DNA of 15,759 bases from Alphaproteobacteria bacterium (GTDB lineage Bacteria > Pseudomonadota > Alphaproteobacteria > GCA-2731375), in the NCBI GenBank assembly GCA_030746295.1, contig JASLMY010000107.1:1-15759 (forward strand), in the 5' to 3' direction. The stretch's first letter is position 1, and each line of letters opens with the position of its first letter. Positions 1-7,677 of the stretch are shown in pieces. The notes under the pieces are model-generated. The model ran no database searches. It saw only the letters and a list, made by a program, of their open reading frames with translations, and was not told the DNA's origin. A program made the translations under genes and the position numbers.

Positions 1-1
1 G

Positions 2-1564
2 TCGCTGACGCTCCGCATCCTGGCGCCGAACGTGTTGGCGCTGGCGATCTTGGTCGCCGGCGTCTTCTACCTCGACCAATACCGGGGCGGCCTGATCGAT
101 GCCAAGATCGTCGCCCTGCAGACCCAGGCGGAAGTCATCGCCGGCGCGCTCGGCGAGAGCGCCCTCACCGGTCCGGTCGAAGACCAGGACATCGACCCGA
201 TCCGCGCCGGCGGCATCGTCAGCCGCCTGGTCGAGCCGACCGAGACCCGGGCCCGCCTCTTCGGCCGCGAAGGGGCCATGATCGCCGACAGCCGGGCCCT
301 GATCTCCGCCGGCCGCCAGGTCCAGCTCAAGTACCTGGCGCCGCCGAGCGAGGGCAACTTCATCACCGACGCCTTTCTCGACGCCTACGACTGGGTCATG
401 CCCCGGCTGCCCAGCAAGGAACGGTTCCCCCTCTATACCGAGCGTGTCGACCAGCGGGCGGAGGACTACTCCGAGACCCGTGGCGCGCTAGCCGGCGAGG
501 TTGGCGGGGCGATCCGCCAAGACGAGGACGGCGGCCTGATCGTCTCGGTGGCGGTGCCCGTGCAGCAGCTGCATATCGTCCTCGGTGCCGTAATGCTGAC
601 CGCGGACAGCGGCGACATCGAGGACAGCGTGCGTCGGGTCCAGGCCGGCATCATCCAGGTCTTCGCGGTCACCCTCGGGGTCACGGTCCTGATGTCGATG
701 TTCCTGGCCGGCACCATCGCCCGGCCCGTCAAGCGGCTGGCTCGGGCGGCCGATCAGGTCAGGCGCTGGCGGGGGCAGCGGGTCGAGATCCCCGACCTCA
801 GCCACCGGCGCGACGAGATCGGCGACCTGTCCGGCGCCTTGAGGGAGATGACGGCGGCGCTCTATGCCCGTCTCGACGCCATCGACGCCTTCGCCGCCGA
901 CGTCGCGCACGAGCTCAAGAACCCGCTGACCTCGCTGCAGAGCGCAGTCGAATCGCTCGCCCGCACGGCCGATCCCGCTCAGCGCGAAAAGCTGTTTCAG
1001 GTGATCGTCGAAGACGTCCGGCGTCTCGATCGGCTGATCACCGACATCTCCAATGCCAGCCGCGTCGACGCCGAGCTGTCGCGGGCCGAGACCGAGACGA
1101 TCGATCTCGCCGTCTTGCTCGAGACCGTCGTCGAGCTGCACGGCACGCGCCTCGGCGCCAGCTCACCGCACCTCGAACTGCGCCTTCCCGACGGCGGCCC
1201 GATCCGAATAGAGGGTGTGGCCAGCCGCCTCGGCCAAGTGGTCGACAACCTGCTCTCCAACGCGGTCTCGTTCAGCCCGCCCGACGGCACGATCCGGCTG
1301 TCGCTGACGCGGCGCGGCGGCATGGCCGAGATCGCGGTCGAGGACGAGGGTCCGGGGCTGCCGGAGGACTGGATGGACCGGCTGTTCGAGCGCTTCTACA
1401 GCGCCCGCCCCGAGGGCGAGGCCTTCGGCCGCCATTCCGGGCTCGGCCTGTCGATCGCGCGCCAGGTCGTGGAAGCGCACGGCGGCACCATCGTCGGCGA
1501 GAATCGGCTCGGCGGCGCCGGCGCAATCGTCGGCGCCCGGTTCGTCGTGCGCCTGCCGCTTTGA
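2..1564 (+). CDS. chvG: ChvG-type sensor histidine kinase (5' end cut by window)
   Basis: Membrane sensor kinase of the ChvG/ExoS family, which in alphaproteobacteria pairs with the regulator ChvI to respond to acid and envelope stress. The reading frame is already open at base 2, upstream of the GTG at 32, so the true start lies outside the window. The visible protein has a first membrane segment just inside the window, a periplasmic stimulus-sensing region of about 180 residues, a second membrane segment near bases 655-720, a HAMP linker, and an H-box DVAHELKNPLTSL with the phosphoacceptor His codon at 908-910. The ATP-binding domain has an N-box (DNLLSNAVSF, from about 1244), G1 (DEGPGLP), F-box (FERFY) and G2 (GLGLSIA), so catalysis looks intact. 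hprK follows after 43 bases, which suggests co-transcription. ChvI would be expected just upstream. The family call is firm; the ligand is unknown. Confidence 0.93.
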   Translation, partial: SLTLRILAPNVLALAILVAGVFYLDQYRGGLIDAKIVALQTQAEVIAGALGESALTGPVEDQDIDPIRAGGIVSRLVEPTETRARLFGREGAMIADSRALISAGRQVQLKYLAPPSEGNFITDAFLDAYDWVMPRLPSKERFPLYTERVDQRAEDYSETRGALAGEVGGAIRQDEDGGLIVSVAVPVQQLHIVLGAVMLTADSGDIEDSVRRVQAGIIQVFAVTLGVTVLMSMFLAGTIARPVKRLARAADQVRRWRGQRVEIPDLSHRRDEIGDLSGALREMTAALYARLDAIDAFAADVAHELKNPLTSLQSAVESLARTADPAQREKLFQVIVEDVRRLDRLITDISNASRVDAELSRAETETIDLAVLLETVVELHGTRLGASSPHLELRLPDGGPIRIEGVASRLGQVVDNLLSNAVSFSPPDGTIRLSLTRRGGMAEIAVEDEGPGLPEDWMDRLFERFYSARPEGEAFGRHSGLGLSIARQVVEAHGGTIVGENRLGGAGAIVGARFVVRLPL

Positions 1565-1607
1565 GGTCCGACCGGCGATACGCGCCCGGCGCGGTGGCGA
1601 TGCCGGC

Positions 1608-2033
1608 ATGATCCTGGCGCACGCTACCTGCGTCGACCTGGACGGTGGCGCCGTACTGCTCAGAGGCGCCAGCGGCAGCGGCAAGTCCGACCTGGCCTTG
1701 CGTCTGATCGACGCCGGCGCCGTCCTGGTCGCCGACGACCAAGTCCGGTTGGAATGCCGGGATGGCCGCCTCTTCGCTTCGCCACCGGCCGCGCTCGCCG
1801 GCCTCTTGGAAGTGCGCGGCCTCGGTATCGTCCGGCTGCCGCATCGGGCCGATGCCTGGGTGCGCCTCGTCGTCGACCTCGTCGCACCCGGCGATGTCGA
1901 GCGGTTGCCGGAGGACGAAGAAGTCGAGATCGCGGGGGTCGCATTGCCGCGTGTCGCCCTCGCCCCTTTCGAGGCCTCGGCGATGGCGAAGCTGCGTCTC
2001 GCGGCGGCCGAGGCGACCAAACGGACGCGCTAG
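1608..2033 (+). CDS. hprK: Short HPr kinase/phosphorylase
   Basis: Encodes a 141-residue HPr kinase/phosphorylase of the short alphaproteobacterial type. It keeps only the P-loop catalytic domain; the Gram-positive enzyme is about 310 residues with an extra N-terminal domain. Visible motifs are a Walker A loop GASGSGKS (residues 20-27), an acidic pair in LVADD (43-44), and the family signature EVRGLGIV (around 70). The enzyme phosphorylates HPr on a regulatory serine. Its probable substrate is the HPr encoded two genes downstream, which has serine at the matching place. The ATG at 1608 fits the family N-terminus, in which a few residues precede the first strand. The gene lies 43 bases after chvG and 135 bases before the EIIA gene. 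This linkage to a two-component sensor and PTS proteins is typical of alphaproteobacteria and points to regulation rather than sugar uptake. Confidence 0.92.
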   Translation: MILAHATCVDLDGGAVLLRGASGSGKSDLALRLIDAGAVLVADDQVRLECRDGRLFASPPAALAGLLEVRGLGIVRLPHRADAWVRLVVDLVAPGDVERLPEDEEVEIAGVALPRVALAPFEASAMAKLRLAAAEATKRTR

Positions 2034-2050
2034 GACCCGGGGCCGGCGGT

Positions 2051-2089
2051 GGCGGGAAATTCGAAGAGCCCTCTTGCGAAATCTCCGCC
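2051..2089. repeat. Imperfect inverted repeat between hprK and the EIIA gene
   Basis: The outer arms GGCGG (2051-2055) and CCGCC (2085-2089) enclose near-complementary inner arms TTCGAAGAG and CTCTTGCGAA around a short centre. Only a few mismatches and one bulged base interrupt the pairing. It could be an RNA hairpin or a dyad-symmetric protein site. There is no U-tract after it, so it is not a standard terminator. Confidence 0.4.
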
Positions 2090-2116
2090 AACGGCCTAAC
2101 CGGTATGCGGACGATA

Positions 2117-2138
2117 GCCGTCGCCCGACGGCGACGGC
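2117..2138 (+). other. Perfect GC-rich hairpin upstream of the EIIA ribosome-binding site
   Basis: A 9-bp perfect stem, GCCGTCGCC (2117-2125) pairing with GGCGACGGC (2130-2138), closes a CGAC tetraloop. It ends 16 bases before the AAGGAG of the EIIA gene. No U-run follows. It could stabilise or pace the message in the hprK-EIIA interval, or limit read-through. Pairing is read directly from the sequence; the function is inferred. Confidence 0.4.
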
Positions 2139-2168
2139 GAACGGCGTCGAACTGAAGGAGATTCCGGC

Positions 2169-2579
2169 ATGATCGGCATCGTGCTCGTAACTCACGGTCG
2201 TCTGGCGGAGGAATTCGTCGCCGCCCTGCAGCACGTGGTCGCCGACGAGCAAGAGGCGATCGCGAGCGTCTGCATCGGGCCCGACGACGACATGGAGCAA
2301 CGACGCGACGAGATCATCCGGGCGGTGGCCGAGGTCGACGAAGGCGACGGCGTCGTGCTCTTGACCGACATGTACGGCGGCACGCCCTCGAACCTGGCGA
2401 TCGCCATGCTGGACCAGGGCAATGTCGAGGTCATCGCCGGTATGAACCTGCCGATGCTGATCAAGCTCGCCAGCGTGCGGCGCGACGAGACCCTGGAGAG
2501 CGCCGTCGAGCAGGCCCAGGCCTCGGGCCAGAAATATATCAAGGTGGCCTCGAAGCTGTTGTCGGGGAGCAATGGGTGA
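2169..2579 (+). CDS. ptsM: PTS EIIA(Man)-family regulatory phosphocarrier
   Basis: A 136-residue stand-alone IIA domain of the mannose PTS family. The phosphorylatable histidine is His9 in VTHGRLAEE, and the family's LLTDMYGGTPSN stretch (about residues 65-76) surrounds the active site. The start is well supported by AAGGAG at 2155-2160, eight bases before the ATG. No IIB, IIC or IID genes are nearby, so the protein probably does not feed a sugar permease. In this class it acts as the terminal acceptor of a regulatory PTS relay (EI-Ntr, then HPr, then EIIA). The stop overlaps the GTG start of ptsH by four bases (2576-2579), implying translational coupling. The symbol ptsM is the one used in alphaproteobacteria; manX-like or ptsL are alternatives. 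Confidence 0.92.
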   Translation: MIGIVLVTHGRLAEEFVAALQHVVADEQEAIASVCIGPDDDMEQRRDEIIRAVAEVDEGDGVVLLTDMYGGTPSNLAIAMLDQGNVEVIAGMNLPMLIKLASVRRDETLESAVEQAQASGQKYIKVASKLLSGSNG

Positions 2580-2875
2580 CCGGCGCCGAGCCGGAAACGC
2601 GTGATGGCACCATCCGCCGCGTCCTCACCATCCGCAACCGGCGCGGCCTGCATGCCCGCGCCGCCGCCAAGTTCGTCAAGTGTGCCGAGGCGTTCGATGC
2701 CGAAATCACCGTGCTGAAAGACGACATGTCGGTCTCGGGCAGCTCGATCATGGGCCTCATGATGCTGGGCGCGGCGCCCGGCGCGAAGATCGAGCTTCGC
2801 GCGCACGGCTCCGACGCCAGTGAGGCCGTGGCCGCCATCGCCGAGCTGATCGAGAACCGGTTCGACGAGGATTGA
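2576..2875 (+). CDS. ptsH: HPr phosphocarrier protein
   Basis: A 99-residue HPr-family phosphocarrier. The active-site histidine is His26 in RRGLHARAAAKFVK. The regulatory serine is Ser56 in SGSSIMGLMMLG, aligned with Ser46 of Bacillus HPr, the site modified by HPr kinase. Both sites being present fits the hprK gene two positions upstream. The protein carries about ten extra residues at the N-terminus compared with Bacillus HPr. Translation appears to start at the GTG at 2576, which overlaps the preceding stop in a GTGA arrangement. This HPr should receive phosphate from an EI-type enzyme encoded elsewhere and pass it to the adjacent EIIA protein. It could also be called an NPr-type protein. 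Confidence 0.93.
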   Translation: MTGAEPETRDGTIRRVLTIRNRRGLHARAAAKFVKCAEAFDAEITVLKDDMSVSGSSIMGLMMLGAAPGAKIELRAHGSDASEAVAAIAELIENRFDED

Positions 2876-2920
2876 TCCCGCCCCCGGCGCACGGCCGCCC
2901 CGCTTAGCGGATAATTAAAG

Positions 2921-2940
2921 ATATAAAGATTTCTTGATGC
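2921..2940. promoter_or_regulatory. AT-rich palindrome, candidate operator of ahcY
   Basis: The core is AT-A-AAGA-TT-TCTT-G-AT (2923-2938): two half-sites matching in six of seven positions around a TT centre. It sits in an AT-rich island (2911-2940) inside otherwise very GC-rich DNA, directly against the candidate ahcY promoter. It resembles, from memory, operators of ArsR-family SAH-responsive regulators (SahR type) that control SAM-cycle genes in Proteobacteria. The dyad is seen directly; the regulator's identity is inference. Confidence 0.55.
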
Positions 2941-2969
2941 TTGCCTTATGAAGGCGCGATTGCTAGACC
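2941..2969 (+). promoter_or_regulatory. Candidate ahcY promoter
   Basis: TTGCCT (2941-2946) and TAGACC (2964-2969) are separated by 17 bases. The -35 half is good for alphaproteobacteria and the -10 half is weak. It would give a leader of roughly 65 bases before the ahcY ATG. The palindrome immediately upstream would place a bound repressor against the -35 element. Confidence 0.35.
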
Positions 2970-3039
2970 GTCCCCGAAATTGACCGGGCCACCCGCGCCG
3001 ACACCGCCACCACCGCGTTTCCACCTCAAGGAGCGAAGA

Positions 3040-4335
3040 ATGACCGAGTCGACGGATTACAAGGTTGCCGACATCTCTCTGGCCGATTGGGGGCGCCGCG
3101 AGATCGCCATCGCCGAGACCGAGATGCCGGGCTTGATGGCGTTGCGCGACGAATATGGCGCGGAGAAGCCGCTTACGGGCGCCCGCATCGTCGGCTGCCT
3201 GCACATGACGATCCAGACCGCGGTGCTGATCGAGACCCTGACGGCGCTCGGCGCCGAGGTCCGCTGGTCCTCGTGCAACATCTTCTCGACCCAAGACCAT
3301 GCTGCCGCCGCGATCGCGGCCACCGGCGTGCCGGTCTATGCCTGGAAGGGCGAGACGGAAGACGAATACTGGTGGTGCGTCGACCGCTCGATCACCGGCG
3401 ACGGCAACTGGCGGCCCAACATGCTGCTGGACGACGGCGGCGACCTGACCGTGGTCATGCACGAGAAGCACGGCGATCTGATGGACGATGTCCGCGGCCT
3501 CTCCGAAGAGACCACGACCGGCGTGCATCGCCTCTACGACATGGCCAAGGCCGGGACGCTGAAGGTGCCGGCCATCAACGTCAACGATTCGGTGACCAAG
3601 TCGAAGTTCGACAACCTCTACGGCTGCCGCGAGAGCCTGGTCGACGGCGTCAAGCGGGCGACCGACGTGATGCTGGCCGGCAAGGTGGCGGTGGTCGCCG
3701 GCTATGGCGACGTCGGCAAGGGTTGTGCGGCCAGCCTGCGCGGCCAAGGGGCCCGCGTCATGGTTACCGAGATCGATCCGATCTGCGCCCTGCAGGCGGC
3801 GATGGAGGGCTACGAGGTCACCACGATGGACGAGGTGGCGGCCAGCGCCGACGTCTTCGTTACCGCCACCGGCAACCGCGACATCATCACGCTCGACCAC
3901 ATGCGGGCGATGAAGGACCGCGCCATCGTCTGCAACATCGGCCATTTCGACGCCGAGATTCAGGTCGAGGCCTTGCGCAACCTGCCCTGGCACAACGTCA
4001 AGCCGCAGGTCGACGAGATCGAGTTTCCCGACGGCAAGCGCATGATCCTGCTGGCCGAGGGCCGCCTGGTGAACCTCGGCTGCGCCACCGGCCATCCGAG
4101 CTTCGTGATGAGCGCCTCCTTCACCAACCAGGTGCTGGCGCAGATCGAACTCTGGCAGAACCACCAGAATTACGAGCGCCAGGTCTACACCCTGCCCAAG
4201 CACCTCGACGAGAAGGTCGCCACCCTGCACCTCGGCAAGCTCGATGCCAAGCTGACGACCTTGACGCAAGAGCAAGCCGAATATATCGGCGTCGCACCTG
4301 CGGGCCCCTTCAAGCCGGAGCACTACCGCTACTGA
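3040..4335 (+). CDS. ahcY: Adenosylhomocysteinase (S-adenosylhomocysteine hydrolase)
   Basis: A 431-residue NAD-dependent cytosolic enzyme that splits S-adenosylhomocysteine into homocysteine and adenosine, relieving inhibition of methyltransferases. Catalytic and substrate residues are in place: His55 (GCLHMT), Asp132 (LDDGGD), Glu157 (LSEETTTG), and Lys187 with Asp191 ([12 protein letters not shown]). The NAD-binding loop GYGDVGKG is at 221-228, and the conserved C-terminus ends KPEHYRY. The start at 3040 is chosen because AAGGAG (3028-3033) precedes it at good spacing and the protein begins at the family's usual place; upstream in-frame codons encode an unconserved proline-rich stretch. 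A 164-base gap and its own promoter-like elements suggest transcription at least partly separate from ptsH. The ptsH-ahcY order is typical for alphaproteobacteria. Confidence 0.97.
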   Translation: MTESTDYKVADISLADWGRREIAIAETEMPGLMALRDEYGAEKPLTGARIVGCLHMTIQTAVLIETLTALGAEVRWSSCNIFSTQDHAAAAIAATGVPVYAWKGETEDEYWWCVDRSITGDGNWRPNMLLDDGGDLTVVMHEKHGDLMDDVRGLSEETTTGVHRLYDMAKAGTLKVPAINVNDSVTKSKFDNLYGCRESLVDGVKRATDVMLAGKVAVVAGYGDVGKGCAASLRGQGARVMVTEIDPICALQAAMEGYEVTTMDEVAASADVFVTATGNRDIITLDHMRAMKDRAIVCNIGHFDAEIQVEALRNLPWHNVKPQVDEIEFPDGKRMILLAEGRLVNLGCATGHPSFVMSASFTNQVLAQIELWQNHQNYERQVYTLPKHLDEKVATLHLGKLDAKLTTLTQEQAEYIGVAPAGPFKPEHYRY

Positions 4336-4360
4336 GCACCGTCGGCGGCTCGGCCGAAAC

Positions 4361-4386
4361 CGGGGCGCCGGGTTGCCGGCGCTCCG
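4361..4386. terminator. Strong hairpin between convergent ahcY and M24 gene
   Basis: An 11-bp stem (4361-4371 with 4376-4386, one G-U pair) closes a GTTG loop, beginning 26 bases after the ahcY stop. It lies between convergent genes and may block read-through from either side. Neither flank has a U-tract, so it is not a textbook intrinsic terminator. Confidence 0.4.
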
Positions 4387-4464
4387 CTACCGCGTGCGGG
4401 AGCCGGCTGTCCGTACACTCGATGGGGCACGGTAGAGCGCTTCAGGGCACCGCTTGGGGGAGAA

Positions 4465-5622
4465 TCAATCGATCAGCACAAGTTGGCGCGTTGATCTGGA
4501 CAGCCGCTCGATGCCGGTTTCGGTGATCACGCAGTTGTCGATGAGGCGGACGCCCAACTTCTCCTCTTCGATGAATACCGCGGGCTCGACCGTCATCACC
4601 ATTCCGGCTTCGAGCACATCCTGGCTACCACCGAACATGTTGGTCGCCTCGCCCCAAGCCGGCGGAAAAGCGGCCGCCATGCCGTAGCCCGTGGTGTGCT
4701 GGCGATATTGATCGAGGCCAGCCGCCGCAATGACGCCTTTGGCGGCCTCATGCGGGACCACCGCTGGAACGCCCGCGCGCATCTCGGCCATGCAAACATC
4801 GGAAGCGGCCAGTATCGTCTCATACAGCCCGCGCAAGCGGTCGGTCGGCTTTCCCAGAACCCATTGTCGCCCCAGTGTCGAGGTATAGCGCCGGTAGGCC
4901 CCGCCCAGCTCGATCAGGCCGGTTTCTCCTTGGCGATGGCGGCGCTCGGTCGGCCCGCCCAGGGGAAAACAGCTGCGTTCACCGGTCATCAGATTGATCG
5001 TGCTCGCCGGTGGACCGCTGCCGGAGTTGAGCAGCGTGTGGTAGGCGACAGCAGCCAGTTCCAGCTCGCTGCGGCCTTCCGCAACATGACCCAAAACGGA
5101 TCGCCACGCGGCATCCGCGATAGCGGCCGACTTGCGCACATAGTCGAGCTCGCGAGGCGACTTGACGAAGGTCAGAGACTGCAGCAGATCGCAGCCGTCC
5201 ATGACCAGGGCATCGCCGAGCATCTCCACGAGCGCGAGATAGTGATAGGGGTGCAAGTACCATGCAGGGACTTCCATGGCGACGCGGCTCTGTCGCAGTC
5301 CTAGGTCGTCGGCAAAGGCGGAAAAGGCCTCCATCGGATCTTCCGGTTCGCCGCCGTTGTAGCCGCGAAAGCCATCGACCATGGAATCAGCCTCGAATTC
5401 ATTGCGGTCCATCTCGCGTGCGAAGACGATGAGCTCGTCTCGCCCAGCCGACACGGGCAGGCATTGAAAGCCAGCGAAACTCTTGCTGTCCTGGCCGACG
5501 AGCCAGCGCATCGAGACCGGATGGATGACCAGCAACCAGTCGAGTTCGGCCTCTGCCATCGCCTGGCGCAGCCGGGCCAGTCTCTCCTGGAACTCCTCGG
5601 GCGTGAAATCGTCTTTCGCCAT
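4465..5622 (-). CDS. M24-family creatinase/ectoine-hydrolase-like protein
   Basis: A 385-residue protein with the two-domain layout of the M24 'pita-bread' family: a creatinase-type N-terminal domain (about 10-145) and a C-terminal catalytic fold (about 155-380). Against metal-dependent aminopeptidase P, the first Asp ligand is Glu238 (LIELGGAYRRY), the second falls at Thr249, His309 and Glu346 (TVEPA) remain, and the last Glu is Ile361 (GVRLIDN). A dinuclear metal site is therefore unlikely. This pattern recalls creatinase and ectoine hydrolase DoeA, whose GCYRRY and YPPDWGE-like segments resemble GAYRRY and FPPAWGE here. It probably hydrolyses a small C-N bonded compound; the substrate is unknown and no ectoine genes are adjacent. 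GGAG lies about 11 bases before the ATG. It is divergent from an MFS transporter gene. It could also be annotated as a Xaa-Pro peptidase. Confidence 0.8.
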   Translation of the reverse strand: MAKDDFTPEEFQERLARLRQAMAEAELDWLLVIHPVSMRWLVGQDSKSFAGFQCLPVSAGRDELIVFAREMDRNEFEADSMVDGFRGYNGGEPEDPMEAFSAFADDLGLRQSRVAMEVPAWYLHPYHYLALVEMLGDALVMDGCDLLQSLTFVKSPRELDYVRKSAAIADAAWRSVLGHVAEGRSELELAAVAYHTLLNSGSGPPASTINLMTGERSCFPLGGPTERRHRQGETGLIELGGAYRRYTSTLGRQWVLGKPTDRLRGLYETILAASDVCMAEMRAGVPAVVPHEAAKGVIAAAGLDQYRQHTTGYGMAAAFPPAWGEATNMFGGSQDVLEAGMVMTVEPAVFIEEEKLGVRLIDNCVITETGIERLSRSTRQLVLID

Positions 5623-6003
5623 GCTGTCTCTACTCCGGATCTATTCGCTTGTTGTCTCGGCATTGCCGACGGGAGCGGTGCCTGCCATCTTACCTGCTGC
5701 CTTCTCACCAGGCTTCGGCACCGTTTGCCTCGCAAGGCGCGTCAAAGAGGTAAGCTGAGAGGGGTACCGGGTAGGGTAGGTCGAAGACCCCGCTGTCATG
5801 AGTACGCGAACTTGCGCTGACGAGATGGCGATCGACTTCGTTGCCGGCGGCTGGTCGCGCCATGCCCACCCGGCGCCGTTTTCGGCGCGCGGGCCAAGGA
5901 TCCGAGCTTGAACGATCCAATGCTAATGCCCTTATCGAATCAGAAGTTCGTCGGGCGCCCGCCACAATTGTTGCGAACTTCTGTTTCGGGGCACTAGCGC
6001 GCC
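5623..6003. other. Intergenic region between divergent M24 and MFS genes
   Basis: These 381 bases hold no convincing gene; short open frames here show no recognisable protein. The region must carry the start signals of both divergent genes. A stable hairpin lies at 5869-5893: CCCGGCGCCG, a TTTT loop, then a matching arm with one bulged G. A TTGAAC at 5908-5913 could be a -35 element for the MFS gene, but the matching -10 (TTATCG) is poor. A TAG at 5995-5997 closes the MFS reading frame two codons before its GTG. Confidence 0.5.
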
Positions 6004-7491
6004 GTGTGGCTTCTCGTCACCTGCACGCTGGTCACGACGCTCTACGCGACCACGATCACCATCGCCAATGTGTCGTTGCCGCAGATCCAGGGGGCTCTCT
6101 CGGCCAGCCCCGATCAAGTCGCCTGGGTCGTAACCTCGAACCTGATCGCGACGGCGGTGACCATTCCCCTGGCCGGCTGGATCTCGGCCCGCTTTGGCCG
6201 GCGCCGCGCGATGATCTGGGGCGTCGCGGGCTTTGGCGTCGCCACTCTGATGTGCGGGCTTTCTACCTCGCTCACCGAGCTCGTCTTTTGGCGTGTCCTG
6301 CAATCGGCCTTCGGCTCACCGCTCACGCCGATCGCGCAATCGGTCGTGATCGACGAGTTCACCGGCGAGAAGCGCGCACCGGCGATGTCGATCTACATGA
6401 TGGGCGTGGGCATACCTCCCACGATTGCGCCGCTGCTCGGTGGCTATGTGAGCGAGGAGATCTCCTGGCGTTGGGTCTTCTTCATTCTCCTGCCGGTGGC
6501 GGCCGTCGCGTTGGCCGGCCTGCTGATGTTCATCAAGCCGGACCCACCGCGTGAAGCGCGACCAAAGCTCGATTGGACCGGTTTCCTGAGCCTGGCGATC
6601 GCCATCGCCTGCGTACAGTTGATGCTGGACCGCGGTGAGCGCGCCGAGTGGTTCGACCCCATAGAGATCGTTCTCGAGGGTTCCTTGGCACTCCTGTTTG
6701 GCTGGATCTTCTTGGTGCACAGCTTGACGACGGACCGCCCGTTCCTCGACCCGCGCCTGCTGCTCGAGCGCAACTTCGCCTTAGGGATCGGCATAGCGGC
6801 CATTTTCGGCATGCTGTTCGTCACGCCGATGGTGCTGATGCCGACAATGCTTCAGCAGCTCAGGGATGTGCCGGAATTCACCGTCGGGTTTCTGATCGGC
6901 GTGCGCGGCGCCGGGACGGCGGTTTCGATGCTGATGGTGGTCTTTTTCGCCAACCGTTGGAGCCCACGGCTATTGCTCCTAATCGGCTTTGGCACGCATA
7001 CCTTCGCAGGCTTGCAGATGGCGAGCTTCGAGATGAACGTGTCGCTGTCCGAGATGGCCTGGGCGATGGCGATCCAAGGTTTTGGGGTCGGGTGCTTGTG
7101 GGTGCCCATGACTCTGGTCACCTTCTCGAACTTCGACCCGCGCCGATCGGCGGAAGGCGCGGCGCTGTTTCATTTTGTCCGCAGCATCGGCTCCAGCTAT
7201 TACATATCGGCGAGCTTCGTCGTGATTTTTCACACCCAGAAGATGAGCTATGCCGAGCTGGTGCAATGGATCAATCCGTTCACCGACCGTTTGAGTCTCG
7301 AGGTTGCAGGGAGCGGTTGGAGTACCGAGAGCACGACCGGCCTCGTCGGCATCGCGGGTGAGGTGGCTCGCCAAGCGACGAATATCGGCTACATCAACGT
7401 CTTCAACCTGTTCCTGTGGACCTCGCTGCTCGTCTACCCACTCGTCGCGCTGATCGCGTGGCCGCCGCGAGGCTACCGACCACGAGCCTAG
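6004..7491 (+). CDS. DHA2-family (EmrB-like) MFS transporter
   Basis: A 495-residue inner-membrane drug:H+ antiporter-2 type transporter, expected to have 14 helices. The first helix carries TTITIANVSLPQIQGAL, typical of EmrB-type proteins. Loop motif A (GWISARFGRRRA, about 59-70) and a motif-C-like segment (GVGIPPTIAPLLGGY) follow, along with SWRWVFFI, characteristic of DHA2 members. It should export a small molecule using the proton gradient. No EmrA-type membrane-fusion gene is next to it, so it may act alone or with a distant partner. The only plausible start is GTG at 6004, because an in-frame TAG lies six bases upstream. That leaves almost no cytoplasmic tail before helix 1, whereas relatives usually have 10-20 residues. 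The 5' end may therefore have been trimmed or mis-sequenced. The substrate is unknown. Confidence 0.87.
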   Translation: MWLLVTCTLVTTLYATTITIANVSLPQIQGALSASPDQVAWVVTSNLIATAVTIPLAGWISARFGRRRAMIWGVAGFGVATLMCGLSTSLTELVFWRVLQSAFGSPLTPIAQSVVIDEFTGEKRAPAMSIYMMGVGIPPTIAPLLGGYVSEEISWRWVFFILLPVAAVALAGLLMFIKPDPPREARPKLDWTGFLSLAIAIACVQLMLDRGERAEWFDPIEIVLEGSLALLFGWIFLVHSLTTDRPFLDPRLLLERNFALGIGIAAIFGMLFVTPMVLMPTMLQQLRDVPEFTVGFLIGVRGAGTAVSMLMVVFFANRWSPRLLLLIGFGTHTFAGLQMASFEMNVSLSEMAWAMAIQGFGVGCLWVPMTLVTFSNFDPRRSAEGAALFHFVRSIGSSYYISASFVVIFHTQKMSYAELVQWINPFTDRLSLEVAGSGWSTESTTGLVGIAGEVARQATNIGYINVFNLFLWTSLLVYPLVALIAWPPRGYRPRA

Positions 7492-7616
7492 GACCCGCGA
7501 CCCTCTCCGCACACTGCCGGCAATCGGGCCTTCTATCTCAGCGTGGCGAGGTGACCCGCAACGCTGTCGGGGTTGCAACTCTTCTGCTGGATGGCGTCAT
7601 ATCTCCGCCGCCGCCG

Positions 7617-7635
7617 GGGACGGTCGCACCGTCTC
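7617..7635 (+). other. Short hairpin in the SHMT-paralogue leader
   Basis: GGGACGGT pairs with ACCGTCTC around a CGC loop (one G-U pair), about 43 bases before the ATG at 7678. It is the only clear structure in the 186-base gap after the MFS gene. No glycine-riboswitch-like core is recognisable around it. Its role is unknown. Confidence 0.3.
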
Positions 7636-7677
7636 GCGCGCGCGCCGCTCACCCGGCTACGGAAAGGTTGGTACCTC

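Noticed and set aside
2876..3039. SAH or SAM riboswitch before ahcY
   Set aside because: No recognisable conserved aptamer core or pairing pattern could be found in the leader; the palindrome is better read as a DNA operator.
2539..4323. Long open frame (594 codons) on the minus strand opposite ahcY
   Set aside because: It is a mirror of GC-rich ahcY codon bias; the plus strand encodes an unmistakable AhcY, and the minus product has no recognisable motifs.
7492..7677. Glycine riboswitch before the SHMT paralogue
   Set aside because: Only a short simple hairpin is visible, without the conserved glycine aptamer elements.
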